Assembly (NCBI GenBank): GCA_035765895.1
Contig: DASTWL010000039.1
Coordinates: 62,001-126,000 of the forward strand
Length of the DNA: 64,000 bases
Reading direction: 5' to 3'
Origin: Verrucomicrobiia bacterium
GTDB lineage: Bacteria > Verrucomicrobiota > Verrucomicrobiia > Limisphaerales > DSYF01
The notes below the pieces were generated by a model. That model was not told the DNA's origin and did not search any database. It saw nothing but the letters and a program-made list of their open reading frames with translations. Both the position numbers and the translations under genes were made by a program. Positions within the stretch are counted from its first letter, which is position 1, and the number at the start of each line of letters is the position of its first letter. This document shows positions 19,549-27,809 of the stretch, piece by piece.

Positions 19549-19974
19549 CCAGACAAAGAGAAACGCGATCCCGAGACGTTTGCCATCATCGGTGCAGCCA
19601 TGGAAGTGCATCGGGAATTGAAGCATGGGATGCTGGAGGCGGTTTATCAGGACGCCTTGGAAATGGAGTTCCGGTTGCGTGGAATCGTGTTCGAGAGAGA
19701 AAAGTTGTTGCGCGTCCTCTACAAGGGCCAGGTTTTGAACAGCTTTTACAAAGCCGATTTTGTCTGCTTTGGAGGTGTGATCGTGGAGTGCAAAGCCCTC
19801 TCGCAAATGGGGGGAGTCGAGGATGCACAGGTGATCAATTATCTGAGGATTACCGGCCTTGAACGGGCGGTGTTGCTCAACTTCGGGACGCCCTCGCTCC
19901 AATACAAACGGCTCGTTTTCTCCCAAAAAGAAATCTGCGCCAATCTGCGTAAATCTGCGGATTTCTCCTTATGA
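19534..19974 (+). CDS. GxxExxY protein (PD-(D/E)XK nuclease-like)
   Basis: A 146-residue protein of the widespread but poorly characterised GxxExxY family: the eponymous motif is GMLEAVYQDAL, preceded by a helix (GAAMEVHRELKH). The nuclease-like core is visible as KADFVCFGGVIVECKAL, with the D and ExK of a PD-(D/E)XK fold. Both protein ends are encoded by repeat arrays: MNADF at the start and the CANLRKSADF stretch at the end. ATG 19534 is preferred; a TTG at 19525 overlaps the hsdM stop. It sits between hsdM and hsdS on the same strand and overlaps hsdS by 4 nt. Activity is unproven in the family. Confidence 0.8.
   Translation: MNADFPDKEKRDPETFAIIGAAMEVHRELKHGMLEAVYQDALEMEFRLRGIVFEREKLLRVLYKGQVLNSFYKADFVCFGGVIVECKALSQMGGVEDAQVINYLRITGLERAVLLNFGTPSLQYKRLVFSQKEICANLRKSADFSL
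19931..19964 (-). repeat. Right 10-bp repeat array of the GxxExxY cassette (inverted)
   Basis: Three copies of ATCTGCG at a 10-bp period (19933, 19943, 19953), the reverse complement of the left array. It ends 6 nt before the hsdS start codon. Confidence 0.85.
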
Positions 19975-21293
19975 AGCTCCCGGCCTACCCGCGCACCAAA
20001 CCCAGCGGCGTCGAATGGCTCGGCGACGTGCCGGAGCATTGGAGCGTAAAGGCAATTAAGTGGGAGACGCCGGTTCTGCGCGGCGCATCGCCGCGACCCA
20101 TTGACGACCCCATCTACTTCGATGACGACGACGGCGAGTATTCGTGGGTGAGAATCTCAGACGTTACCTCGGCAGGCACATATCTAAGCAGCACAGAGCA
20201 GAAGCTCTCCCGGCTCGGCAGCTCCCTGAGCGTGAAACTGAAGCCCGGCGCACTGTTTCTCAGCATAGCTGGTTCGGTCGGAAAGCCGTGCATCACCCAA
20301 ATCAAATGCTGCATTCACGACGGCTTCGTTTACTTCCCGCGTTTCAAGGGCGACGCGAAGTTTCTATATTACCTTTTTGCCAGCGGTGAACCATATCGCG
20401 GCCTCGGAAAACTGGGGACACAACTGAACCTCAACACGGACACGGTCGGCTCAATCGTTGCGGGATTCCCGGACGTCGCCGAGCAACGATCCATCGCGGC
20501 GTTTCTGGACCGGGAGACGGGGCGGGTAGACCGGTTGGTGGCGAAGAAGCGGGAGTTGATCGAGCGACTGAAGGAGAAGCGCACCGCGCTCATCTCCCAC
20601 ACCGTCACCCGCGGCCTGCCGCCCGCCGCCGCCCGCGCCGCCGGCCTCCCCGCCAACCCGCCCCTCAAACCCTCCGCCCTCGACTGGCTCGGCGACATCC
20701 CGGCGCATTGGGAAGTGAAGAAACTCAGTTGGCTCTTCCGTTACGCCAAAGGGCCAAGCGCCGCCATGCTGACGAAGGAATACGTCGCGGACAACGCAGG
20801 CGATTTTCCAGTCTTCAGTGGCCAAACTGAAAACGAAGGGCTGATGGGGATGATCGACTGGCACGAGTTCAACTTCGCTAGCCCAGTCATTTTCGTCACG
20901 ACCGTCGGCGCACGAGCCATGAGCACGCGAATTGTTTCGTGCAAGTTCAGCCTTTCCCAAAACTGCGCTCTCATCATTCCACGGAGCAAGAACGCGAATC
21001 CACGATACTACGAAGCAGTTCTTCGTCGCCTCTTTGATTACGAACGTCGAAGCATCTCCTTAATCATGCAGCCCTCGCTCCGTTTCGACGACTTGGACAA
21101 GTTTCGCGTCCCCCTTCCACCGCCCGAAGAGCAAGCCGCGATCGCCGCGTATCTGGACGAGGAGACGGCGAAGCTGGACGCGCTGGTGGGGAAGGTGGAG
21201 GCGGCGGTGGAGCGGTTGCAGGAATACCGCACCGCCCTCATCACCGCCGCCGTCACCGGCAAGATTGATGTGAGAAAGGAATCACATGGCTAA
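19971..21293 (+). CDS. hsdS: Type I restriction specificity subunit HsdS
   Basis: A 440-residue DNA-recognition subunit with two target-recognition domains. The first spans about residues 1-165 and ends in the conserved helix region EQRSIAAFLDRETGRVDRLV with a following coiled spacer; the second starts at about 225 (LDWLGDIPAHWEVKK) and ends EQAAIAAYLDEETAKLDALV. The two GxxWLGDxPxHW starts and the paired helices show the usual internal duplication, so the site should be bipartite. Intact, no frameshift. The start at 19971 lies just after the repeat array, and the stop overlaps the TIR gene by 8 nt. Confidence 0.92.
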   Translation: MKLPAYPRTKPSGVEWLGDVPEHWSVKAIKWETPVLRGASPRPIDDPIYFDDDDGEYSWVRISDVTSAGTYLSSTEQKLSRLGSSLSVKLKPGALFLSIAGSVGKPCITQIKCCIHDGFVYFPRFKGDAKFLYYLFASGEPYRGLGKLGTQLNLNTDTVGSIVAGFPDVAEQRSIAAFLDRETGRVDRLVAKKRELIERLKEKRTALISHTVTRGLPPAAARAAGLPANPPLKPSALDWLGDIPAHWEVKKLSWLFRYAKGPSAAMLTKEYVADNAGDFPVFSGQTENEGLMGMIDWHEFNFASPVIFVTTVGARAMSTRIVSCKFSLSQNCALIIPRSKNANPRYYEAVLRRLFDYERRSISLIMQPSLRFDDLDKFRVPLPPPEEQAAIAAYLDEETAKLDALVGKVEAAVERLQEYRTALITAAVTGKIDVRKESHG

Positions 21294-22026
21294 CAAATTC
21301 GAAGGCACAATCGAAGAATTGCAGGCACTGGTCAAAGCAGCCGGCATCAAAGGCAAATGGGAAGATGACGGCCAAGGCAAGCACACCTTCCGCAGCAGCG
21401 ACGGTGGCGTTCTTAACTGGTGGACATCGCGAGGAACGGTCCAGTTGCAAGGCCAAGACAAGGCAAAGCAAAAACTGGAAAAGGCGATTGCCGGAGGCGC
21501 GGAGTTAACGACGGGCCAAGAGACGCAACCGGCAGCAGCAGGGAAACAGCAACCGAAGCACATCTTCATCGTTCACGGGCACGATTCTGATGCTCGCGAC
21601 CAACTTGAACTCGCGTTGCACCGGCTTGGCCTGAAGCCGTTCATCTTGATGAACAGCAGTGGCGGCGGGAAAACCATCATCGAAGCACTGGAGGGCCAGA
21701 TTGGCCGCGATTACACATCCGACTTTGGCATCGTGCTGATGACGCCTGATGATTTCGGCTACGCCAAGAAAGACGGCGACAAGAAAGTCGAACCGCGTGC
21801 CCGACAGAACGTCATCCTTGAGGCTGGGATGCTGCTTGCCTCGCTGACGCGGGTGCGGATGGCGATCATCGTCAAAGGTCATCTGGAAATGCCGTCCGAC
21901 CTCCAGGGAATCATCCATCTCGCCTACAACGACCATGTGAAGGAAATCATCCCGAAGCTCTGCCAGCGTTTGAAAGAAGCCGGCTTCGACCTCGAACCAA
22001 ACCAAATCGCCGCCGCAGCGCAATGA
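21286..22026 (+). CDS. TIR-like domain protein (CAP12/PycTIR-type), possible NADase
   Basis: A 246-residue protein. Residues 1-70 form a small N-terminal module (HTFRSSDGGVLNWW, GTVQLQG) often seen ahead of this TIR type. Residues 91-235 match the predicted nucleotide-binding TIR-like family: strand HIFIVHGHD (92-100), helix, VLMTPDDFGYA (150-160), and NVILEAGMLLASL (175-187), where Glu179 is in the position of the catalytic glutamate of NAD-degrading TIR domains. The tail MPSDLQGIIHLAY is typical of the family. Related proteins act as effectors in CBASS and Pycsar systems, but no cyclase gene is present. The start overlaps hsdS, so it is translated with the restriction genes. NADase activity is inference. 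Confidence 0.8.
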   Translation: MANKFEGTIEELQALVKAAGIKGKWEDDGQGKHTFRSSDGGVLNWWTSRGTVQLQGQDKAKQKLEKAIAGGAELTTGQETQPAAAGKQQPKHIFIVHGHDSDARDQLELALHRLGLKPFILMNSSGGGKTIIEALEGQIGRDYTSDFGIVLMTPDDFGYAKKDGDKKVEPRARQNVILEAGMLLASLTRVRMAIIVKGHLEMPSDLQGIIHLAYNDHVKEIIPKLCQRLKEAGFDLEPNQIAAAAQ

Positions 22027-22086
22027 AGACGAACCAGCCCCCCATTGCGACCGCTGTGGCCGTCAAGGTTGACCTGCGCGGCAGTG

Positions 22087-22116
22087 TTGCCACTCACCGG
22101 CCAAAGCCAGTAACCT
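22087..22116 (+). promoter_or_regulatory. Possible internal promoter before the unknown gene pair and hsdR
   Basis: TTGCCA (22087-22092), an 18-bp spacer and TAACCT (22111-22116), ending 10 nt before ATG 22127. This is in the only gap (100 bp) inside the island, so the last three genes may be transcribed separately. Confidence 0.4.
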
Positions 22117-22126
22117 CTGCCAGCCC

Positions 22127-22504
22127 ATGAGCTACCGAGAGCCATTGCCCGACGGATGCCCGCCCGAAGCGGCGGAGGAAATTGTCGCGTCCAGGGAGGT
22201 TTTTCGTCTGGTTCGAAACAACCCGCCGGCGTTGGATGATTTCCGCTCGCAGCGCGCCGAGAAACCGCAGGCAGTTTTTCAGGTGTCGGAGTGCCAGGCG
22301 CGCGGGCTTTCGGTCTTTGCCGACCGTCGGGATGCCGAGGCGAAGGCGCTCAAGTTGCCCCGGTTTCGCGGTTGTTTGGTCTGCCGGGTCACGCTTCAGG
22401 CGGGAGCGGGGCGGATTCAACAGACGTTCCAACCCAGTCATCATACTTGGTGGCCGCTGGCGACCTTCGATATTTTGGCGCATTGTGGAATGGAGAACGC
22501 ATGA
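22127..22504 (+). CDS. Hypothetical protein, first gene of an island-internal pair
   Basis: A 125-residue protein with no family I can name. Visible pattern: an N-terminal acidic helix, then CQARGLSVFADRRDAEAKAL, LPRFRGCLVCRVTL, and a tryptophan-rich end HTWWPLATFDILAHC. The alternating small strands and conserved-looking Trp pair suggest a compact alpha/beta enzyme or binding domain. It has no signal peptide or membrane segment. It overlaps the next gene by 4 nt (ATGA), so the two are almost certainly made together, as in toxin-antitoxin or effector-regulator pairs. The position between the TIR gene and hsdR suggests a defence role, which is inference. Confidence 0.6.
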   Translation: MSYREPLPDGCPPEAAEEIVASREVFRLVRNNPPALDDFRSQRAEKPQAVFQVSECQARGLSVFADRRDAEAKALKLPRFRGCLVCRVTLQAGAGRIQQTFQPSHHTWWPLATFDILAHCGMENA

Positions 22505-23646
22505 AGACCGTCCGCCACACCACCACGCTGTTCTACTACGACGGCCCGCAGGTCTTCGAGGCTCGCGATGCCATCGGCGGTCACTATGTTGCCGTGATGG
22601 TCGAGCCTCAGAACGGGCAGGACCGGTATCTGGTTGCGGGTGTTGAACCAGAACGGTTGCGGCAATTTCGCGCTGGATGGGTTGACCTCAGAAGTCTGCT
22701 GGCGGAGCGGGCGGTCGAAGATTGGTTTCTGGCTCTTGCGCCCTCGGGATTAGATGAGCCGCTGGTTCTGCAACCGGCCGCCGGCAGCCTCGCGAACAGT
22801 GAGTTTCTTCCAGACCCCGGATTCGTCCTGCATGATCGCCCGACGGAGGAAGTCGCGCTGAAGGAGGCGCGCCAGCGAAACAATCTCGTGCTCGAAGTTG
22901 CCGCTGATCCTCCCGAAGCGGCGGCAGAGCACCGCATTCGCGTCAACACGCTCATCGGCCTGCTGGGACACGTGCAGACGATGGTCAAGCACGCCTATGG
23001 CGCGGCAGTGCGTGAACTCTCGCCTGACAATCGCCGCGCAATCGACAAGACGGATGCTCATCTCATGGACGTGGTGATTCCGGCGGGAGCGGGGTCGTTT
23101 CGCGTGGTTTTGGAGGCGGCGCAGAAGCCGAACCTGGTCGGACACAGTGAACTCGCACGGGCACTCCAGCGCGTGGATGTATTGTTTGAGAACGCAAGTG
23201 ATCCACAAAAGGCGCTGGCCACGGTGAAGGCGCATCGCGGCCATCTGGCCGGAGCTTACCTTCGGTTGCTGCGCTTCCTGGTGCAGCACAAGACGGGGCT
23301 GCGTTATTCATGGGCTGAACCGGGTTTCACCACGCCAAATCAGCGGGCGGTTGCCGAAGCGGAAGCCGGGCCGTTGGTAGATGTTCTTTCCGGAGTGTCC
23401 AACTTGGGCGGGGAATCGCTGACGCTGGTTGGCGAGTTTGAGAAAGTGAACCGGGGAACGGGCGCGTGGGGATTGCTGACGGAAGACGGCCTGGTATCCG
23501 GTAAAGTGCGTGACGGCGGACCAAGCCTGGACGGATTGAAGGTCGGAGCACGTTACCGGTTCGCGTGCGTGGAGGAAATTGAAGAGGTTGAAGGGACAGG
23601 CCGCGAACAACGCACGCTCTATTTGATCGAACACGAGCCTGCGTGA
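22501..23646 (+). CDS. Hypothetical protein (possibly DUF6575-like), second gene of pair
   Basis: A 381-residue cytoplasmic protein. The N-terminal 110 residues (TTLFYYDGPQVFEARDAIGG, YLVAGVEPERLRQFRAG) resemble a domain I remember as DUF6575; this is unverified. The middle (130-270) is helical and charged. The C-terminus reads like a small OB/S1-type barrel: GEFEKVNRGTGAWGLLTEDGLVSG, then ARYRFACVEEIEEV. An RNA- or DNA-binding role is possible. The ATG at 22501 overlaps the previous stop; the long open frame back to 22291 is antisense-like noise. It ends 1 nt before hsdR. No catalytic motif is obvious. Confidence 0.6.
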   Translation: MKTVRHTTTLFYYDGPQVFEARDAIGGHYVAVMVEPQNGQDRYLVAGVEPERLRQFRAGWVDLRSLLAERAVEDWFLALAPSGLDEPLVLQPAAGSLANSEFLPDPGFVLHDRPTEEVALKEARQRNNLVLEVAADPPEAAAEHRIRVNTLIGLLGHVQTMVKHAYGAAVRELSPDNRRAIDKTDAHLMDVVIPAGAGSFRVVLEAAQKPNLVGHSELARALQRVDVLFENASDPQKALATVKAHRGHLAGAYLRLLRFLVQHKTGLRYSWAEPGFTTPNQRAVAEAEAGPLVDVLSGVSNLGGESLTLVGEFEKVNRGTGAWGLLTEDGLVSGKVRDGGPSLDGLKVGARYRFACVEEIEEVEGTGREQRTLYLIEHEPA

Positions 23647-23647
23647 T

Positions 23648-26600
23648 ATGCCCGGCCAAACCACCGAACGCGCTTTTGAAAGCTACGTTGAGGAGATTCT
23701 CCTGACGCGCGGCGGCTGGAAGTCCGGCAGCAATGCGGAATGGGACAAGGAGCGGGCATTATTCCCGGCGCAAGTATTCGCGTTCCTCCAAGACACGCAA
23801 GCCAAGCTGTGGGCTGAGATGAAAATGCTGCACGCCACCGGCTTGGAGTCGTTGCTGCTCACCACCTTGATCAAGGAGTTGGATGCCAAAGGCTCGCTTC
23901 ATGTGCTGCGGCATGGGTTCAAGTTTTACGGGAAGACCTTTCGCCTCGCCTACTTCAAGCCCGCGCACGGCGCGAACTTCGAGGTGCTGGAGCAGTTCGG
24001 CAAGAACCGCCTTACCGTCACGCGCCAAGTGCCGTGTCATCCCGGCGACAACCGCACGCTCGACATGGTGCTCGCGGTCAACGGTCTGCCCGTGGCGACG
24101 ATTGAGCTGAAGAATCCCGGCACGGGCCAGAACTGGCGCAACGCGGTTCGCCAATACAAAGAGGACCGCGACCCGCGCGCGCCCTTGTTCGAGTTCAAGA
24201 AGCGCGCGTTGGTGCATTTCGCTGACGACCCGGACGAGGTCCACATGACCACCCGGCTGGCGGGTGAGAAGACGCATTTCCTGCCGTTCAATCGCGGCAG
24301 CCATCCCGGCCAGATCATCTGCGGCGCGGGCAATCCGCAGCACGAGTCCGGCTATCGCACCGGTTACTTTTGGGAGGACGTGCTCCAGTTCGAGAGCTTT
24401 CTCGACATCGTCGGCCACTTCCTGTTCCTCGAAAAGAAGGAGGAGAAGCAGGACGACGGTCGCGGCGGGCATCGCATCGTCGTGAAGGAGACGATGGTGT
24501 TCCCGCGATTTCATCAGATGGACGGCGTCCGCAAGCTGATTGCCGCCGCGCGAACCGAAGGGCCGGGGCGCAATTATCTCATCCAACATTCTGCCGGCAG
24601 TGGTAAGACCAACAGCATTTCGTGGCTCTCGCACCGGCTCGCCAGTTTGCATGATGCGAAAGACGCGAAGGTATTCGATTGCGTCGTCGTCATCACCGAC
24701 CGGCAGGTGCTCGACCGGCAATTGCAGGATGCGATTTACCAGATTGAACACGCGCAAGGCGTGGTGAAAGCGATAGACCAGGATTCAAAGCAACTCGCGG
24801 CGGCATTGATCGACGGGACGAAGATTGTCATCACCACCTTGCAGAAGTTTCCCTTTGTGTTGCGCGGCTTGCTTCATGCCGCCGGGGCGGAGAAGCAGGA
24901 CGAAGCAACCGCCGAGCAAAAGGCCGAGGCGGCGAAGTGGGAGGCGGAGATTGCCAAGCGCCGCTACGCCATCATCGTGGACGAGGCGCATTCCAGCCAG
25001 AGCGGCGAGACGGCGCGGGAATTGAAAGCCATTCTCGGCTCGGAGGCCAAGGGCGAGACTGACGAAGAAATGCCTGATTGGGAAGACCGCCTCAATCAGG
25101 TCATGCAATCGCGCGGCAAACAGCCGAACCTCAGTTTCTTCGCCTTCACCGCCACACCCAAGGGCAAGACGTTGGAGTTGTTCGGACGCAAGGGCGCGAA
25201 CGGGTTGCCCGAGGCGTTTCATCTGTATTCCATGCGGCAGGCCATCGAGGAGAGGTTCATCCTCGATGTGGTGAAGAACTACACCACCTACGCCACCTAT
25301 TACCGGTTGGTGAAAGCAATCGAGGACGATCCGAATCTCCCGAAGAAGAAGGCGGCGCGGGCGCTGGCCAAGTTCATGAGCCTGCACCCGCACAATATCG
25401 AGCAGAAGACCGAGGTGATGGTGGAACACTTCCGGCAGAAGGTGCGGTCGCATCTGGGCGGTCGCGCCAAGGCGATGGTCGTCACGTCCTCGCGGCTGCA
25501 CGCCGTGCGCTACATGCAGGCGTTCCAGCGTTACATCACGGAGAATCAGATTCACGATGTGCGTCCGCTGGTGGCGTTCAGCGGCACGGTCAAAGACCCG
25601 GAGACCGGTTTGGAATACACCGAGCCGGGGATGAACAAGGATTATGTCACGGGCGAATCCATCAGCGAGAAGCGTTTGCCCGAGCGGTTCGCTTCGCCGG
25701 ATTACCAGGTGTTGCTGGTCGCGAACAAGTATCAGACGGGATTCGACCAACCGTTGCTTTGCGCCATGTATGTGGACAAGCGGCTCGATGGCGTGCAGGC
25801 CGTGCAGACGTTGTCGCGGCTCAATCGCATGATTCCCGGCAAGGAGACGCCATTCGTGCTCGATTTCGTAAACGAGGCGGAGGACATCTACCGCGCCTTC
25901 AAGCCGTATTATGACGCGACCAGTTTGCAGGAGGCGTCCGACCCGCAGAAGCTGGAGGCGTTGAAGCACGAACTGGATGCGGCGCAGGTCTATTTCTGGA
26001 GCGAAGTGGAGGCGTTTGCGAAAGTGTTCTACAAACCAGTCGCCCGGCAGAGCGCGCAGGATCACGCGGGAATGCAATTGCATCTCCAGCCTGCCGTGGA
26101 TCGCTTCAAGGCGATGACCGATGACGCGAAGCGGAGCGAGTTCCGCGAGAAGTTGAGCGGCTATGTGAACGTCTATTCGTTCATGAGCCAGATCATGCCG
26201 TGGTGCGATCCGACGTTGGAAATGCTCTACAGCTTTGGGCGCTTTCTCCTGCCGCATCTGCCGCACGACCGTGACACGGAGCGGGTGAAAATCAGCGACG
26301 AGGTCGGCCTGCAATACTACCGGCTGCAACGCATTTACGCCGGGGAGATTTCACTGCGCGAAGGCGAACCGGAAGGCGTGAAAAGTCCGACCGATGTGGG
26401 CACCGGCAAGGCGAAGGATGAAAAAGTGCCCTTGTCGCAAATCATCCAGGTGCTGAATGAACGGTTTGGGACAAATTTCACCGATGAGGACCGGTTTTTC
26501 TTCGAGCAAATCCGCGAGAAGGCCACAACCAACGAACAGGTCATCAAGCTCCGTCGCGCGAACCCGTTCGACAAATTCCAGCTTGGATTGAAGCAGTTGA

Positions 26601-26752
26601 TTGAAAATCTCATGGTCGAGCGTATGGCGGACAACGACAAGATCGTCACCCGTTACATGGACGACAAGGAGTTTGGCAGCGCCGCATTCGATGTGTTATC
26701 CCGGGCAATTTACGAGTCAATCCCCACCGCCGAAGCGGCGGAAAAACCTTAG
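23648..26752 (+). CDS. hsdR: Type I restriction endonuclease subunit HsdR
   Basis: A 1034-residue motor and nuclease subunit that translocates DNA and cleaves it away from the recognition site. The N-terminal nuclease domain shows the PD-(D/E)XK core as Asp139 and Glu153-x-Lys155 (LDMVLAVNG, ATIELKNP). The SF2 motor has Walker A SAGSGKT ending at about residue 321, DEAH at 445-448, motif III FTATP and later motifs including TGFDQPLL and LSRLNRM. The C-terminal region (about 850-1034) is the helical part that docks on HsdM. Complete and in frame, so with hsdM and hsdS the restriction system looks functional. Confidence 0.93.
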   Translation: MPGQTTERAFESYVEEILLTRGGWKSGSNAEWDKERALFPAQVFAFLQDTQAKLWAEMKMLHATGLESLLLTTLIKELDAKGSLHVLRHGFKFYGKTFRLAYFKPAHGANFEVLEQFGKNRLTVTRQVPCHPGDNRTLDMVLAVNGLPVATIELKNPGTGQNWRNAVRQYKEDRDPRAPLFEFKKRALVHFADDPDEVHMTTRLAGEKTHFLPFNRGSHPGQIICGAGNPQHESGYRTGYFWEDVLQFESFLDIVGHFLFLEKKEEKQDDGRGGHRIVVKETMVFPRFHQMDGVRKLIAAARTEGPGRNYLIQHSAGSGKTNSISWLSHRLASLHDAKDAKVFDCVVVITDRQVLDRQLQDAIYQIEHAQGVVKAIDQDSKQLAAALIDGTKIVITTLQKFPFVLRGLLHAAGAEKQDEATAEQKAEAAKWEAEIAKRRYAIIVDEAHSSQSGETARELKAILGSEAKGETDEEMPDWEDRLNQVMQSRGKQPNLSFFAFTATPKGKTLELFGRKGANGLPEAFHLYSMRQAIEERFILDVVKNYTTYATYYRLVKAIEDDPNLPKKKAARALAKFMSLHPHNIEQKTEVMVEHFRQKVRSHLGGRAKAMVVTSSRLHAVRYMQAFQRYITENQIHDVRPLVAFSGTVKDPETGLEYTEPGMNKDYVTGESISEKRLPERFASPDYQVLLVANKYQTGFDQPLLCAMYVDKRLDGVQAVQTLSRLNRMIPGKETPFVLDFVNEAEDIYRAFKPYYDATSLQEASDPQKLEALKHELDAAQVYFWSEVEAFAKVFYKPVARQSAQDHAGMQLHLQPAVDRFKAMTDDAKRSEFREKLSGYVNVYSFMSQIMPWCDPTLEMLYSFGRFLLPHLPHDRDTERVKISDEVGLQYYRLQRIYAGEISLREGEPEGVKSPTDVGTGKAKDEKVPLSQIIQVLNERFGTNFTDEDRFFFEQIREKATTNEQVIKLRRANPFDKFQLGLKQLIENLMVERMADNDKIVTRYMDDKEFGSAAFDVLSRAIYESIPTAEAAEKP

Positions 26753-26814
26753 ATTCGACCCTCAATTTCAAATTCAGCTTTCAGCTCCCGCGCTTTCCTT
26801 ATTTAATCGCGCCC

Positions 26815-27777
26815 ATGCGAATTTTGTCAGGCATCCAGCCTTCGGGCACGCTGCATCTCGGGAATTATTTCGGCATGATGAAGCCGGCCATCGAGCTGCA
26901 GGACCAGGGCGAGGCGCTCTATTTCATCGCCGATTATCACTCGATGACGTCGCTGTTCGACGCCGGGGCACGGCGGCAGAACACGCTGGGCGTGGCGCTC
27001 GATTTTCTCGCGTGCGGCCTCGACCCGAAACGCGCCGTGTTCTTCAAACAGTCCGACGTGCCGGAAGTCTGCGAGCTGGCCTGGATGCTCTCCACGCTCA
27101 CGCCGATGGGCCTGCTGGAGCGCGCCCACTCGTTCAAGGACAAATCGGCCAAGGGCATTCCGGTGAACCACGGCCTCTTTGCCTATCCCGTGCTGATGGC
27201 GGCGGACATTTTGATTTACGATTCCAATGTGGTGCCGGTCGGCCAGGATCAGAAGCAACACGTCGAAATGACGCGCGACATCGCCATCAAGTTCAACGAG
27301 CAATATGGCCAGACGTTCATCATTCCCGAACCGAAAATCCGTGACGACGTGGCCAAGGTGCCGGGGCTCGACGGCGAGAAGATGAGCAAGAGCTACGGCA
27401 ACACCATTGAGATTTTCGGCGATGAAAAAGCGCTCCGCAAAAAGGTCATGGCCATCAAGATGGACAGCCGCACGCCCGCCGAGCCCAAGCCGGATGCGGA
27501 TCAGAATCTTGCCATTCAACTGCTAAAGGTGATCGATTCTGCAGCAGGCAGGGAATACGAGGAAAAGCTCCGCGCCGGCGGCCTGGGCTACGGGGATTTG
27601 AAGAAGAAACTGTTCGACGCCTACTGGGAGCACTTCGCGCCGGCGCGGGCCAAACGCGCCGAGCTGGTGGCCAATCTGGATTACGTCCACCAGGTGTTGC
27701 AGGACGGCGCCACCCGCGCCCGCGCGCTGGCCCGAACAGTGCTGGACCGCGCCCGTCAGGCCAGCGGGCTGGTGTGA
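26815..27777 (+). CDS. trpS: Tryptophanyl-tRNA synthetase
   Basis: A 320-residue class I aminoacyl-tRNA synthetase charging tRNA-Trp. The HIGH-type signature is TLHLGNY (residues 12-18) and the KMSKS loop is intact (GEKMSKSYGN, Lys189 onward). IQPSG at the start, HGLFAYPVLMAADIL and VGQDQKQHVEMTRDIA are typical of the bacterial enzyme. An AT-rich TATTTAAT stretch ends 7-8 nt before the ATG, fitting the near-leaderless promoter layout seen elsewhere, but the -35 is weak. It is the first housekeeping gene after the restriction island. Confidence 0.96.
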   Translation: MRILSGIQPSGTLHLGNYFGMMKPAIELQDQGEALYFIADYHSMTSLFDAGARRQNTLGVALDFLACGLDPKRAVFFKQSDVPEVCELAWMLSTLTPMGLLERAHSFKDKSAKGIPVNHGLFAYPVLMAADILIYDSNVVPVGQDQKQHVEMTRDIAIKFNEQYGQTFIIPEPKIRDDVAKVPGLDGEKMSKSYGNTIEIFGDEKALRKKVMAIKMDSRTPAEPKPDADQNLAIQLLKVIDSAAGREYEEKLRAGGLGYGDLKKKLFDAYWEHFAPARAKRAELVANLDYVHQVLQDGATRARALARTVLDRARQASGLV

Positions 27778-27809
27778 ACTTCCACTGAACCCGCGCTCGC
27801 TGCCGCGGC

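Noticed and set aside
17222-26814. Prophage or integrative element carrying the restriction island
   Set aside because: No integrase, no direct repeats at the recF or trpS edges and no tRNA at the boundary; it looks like a simple island between housekeeping genes.
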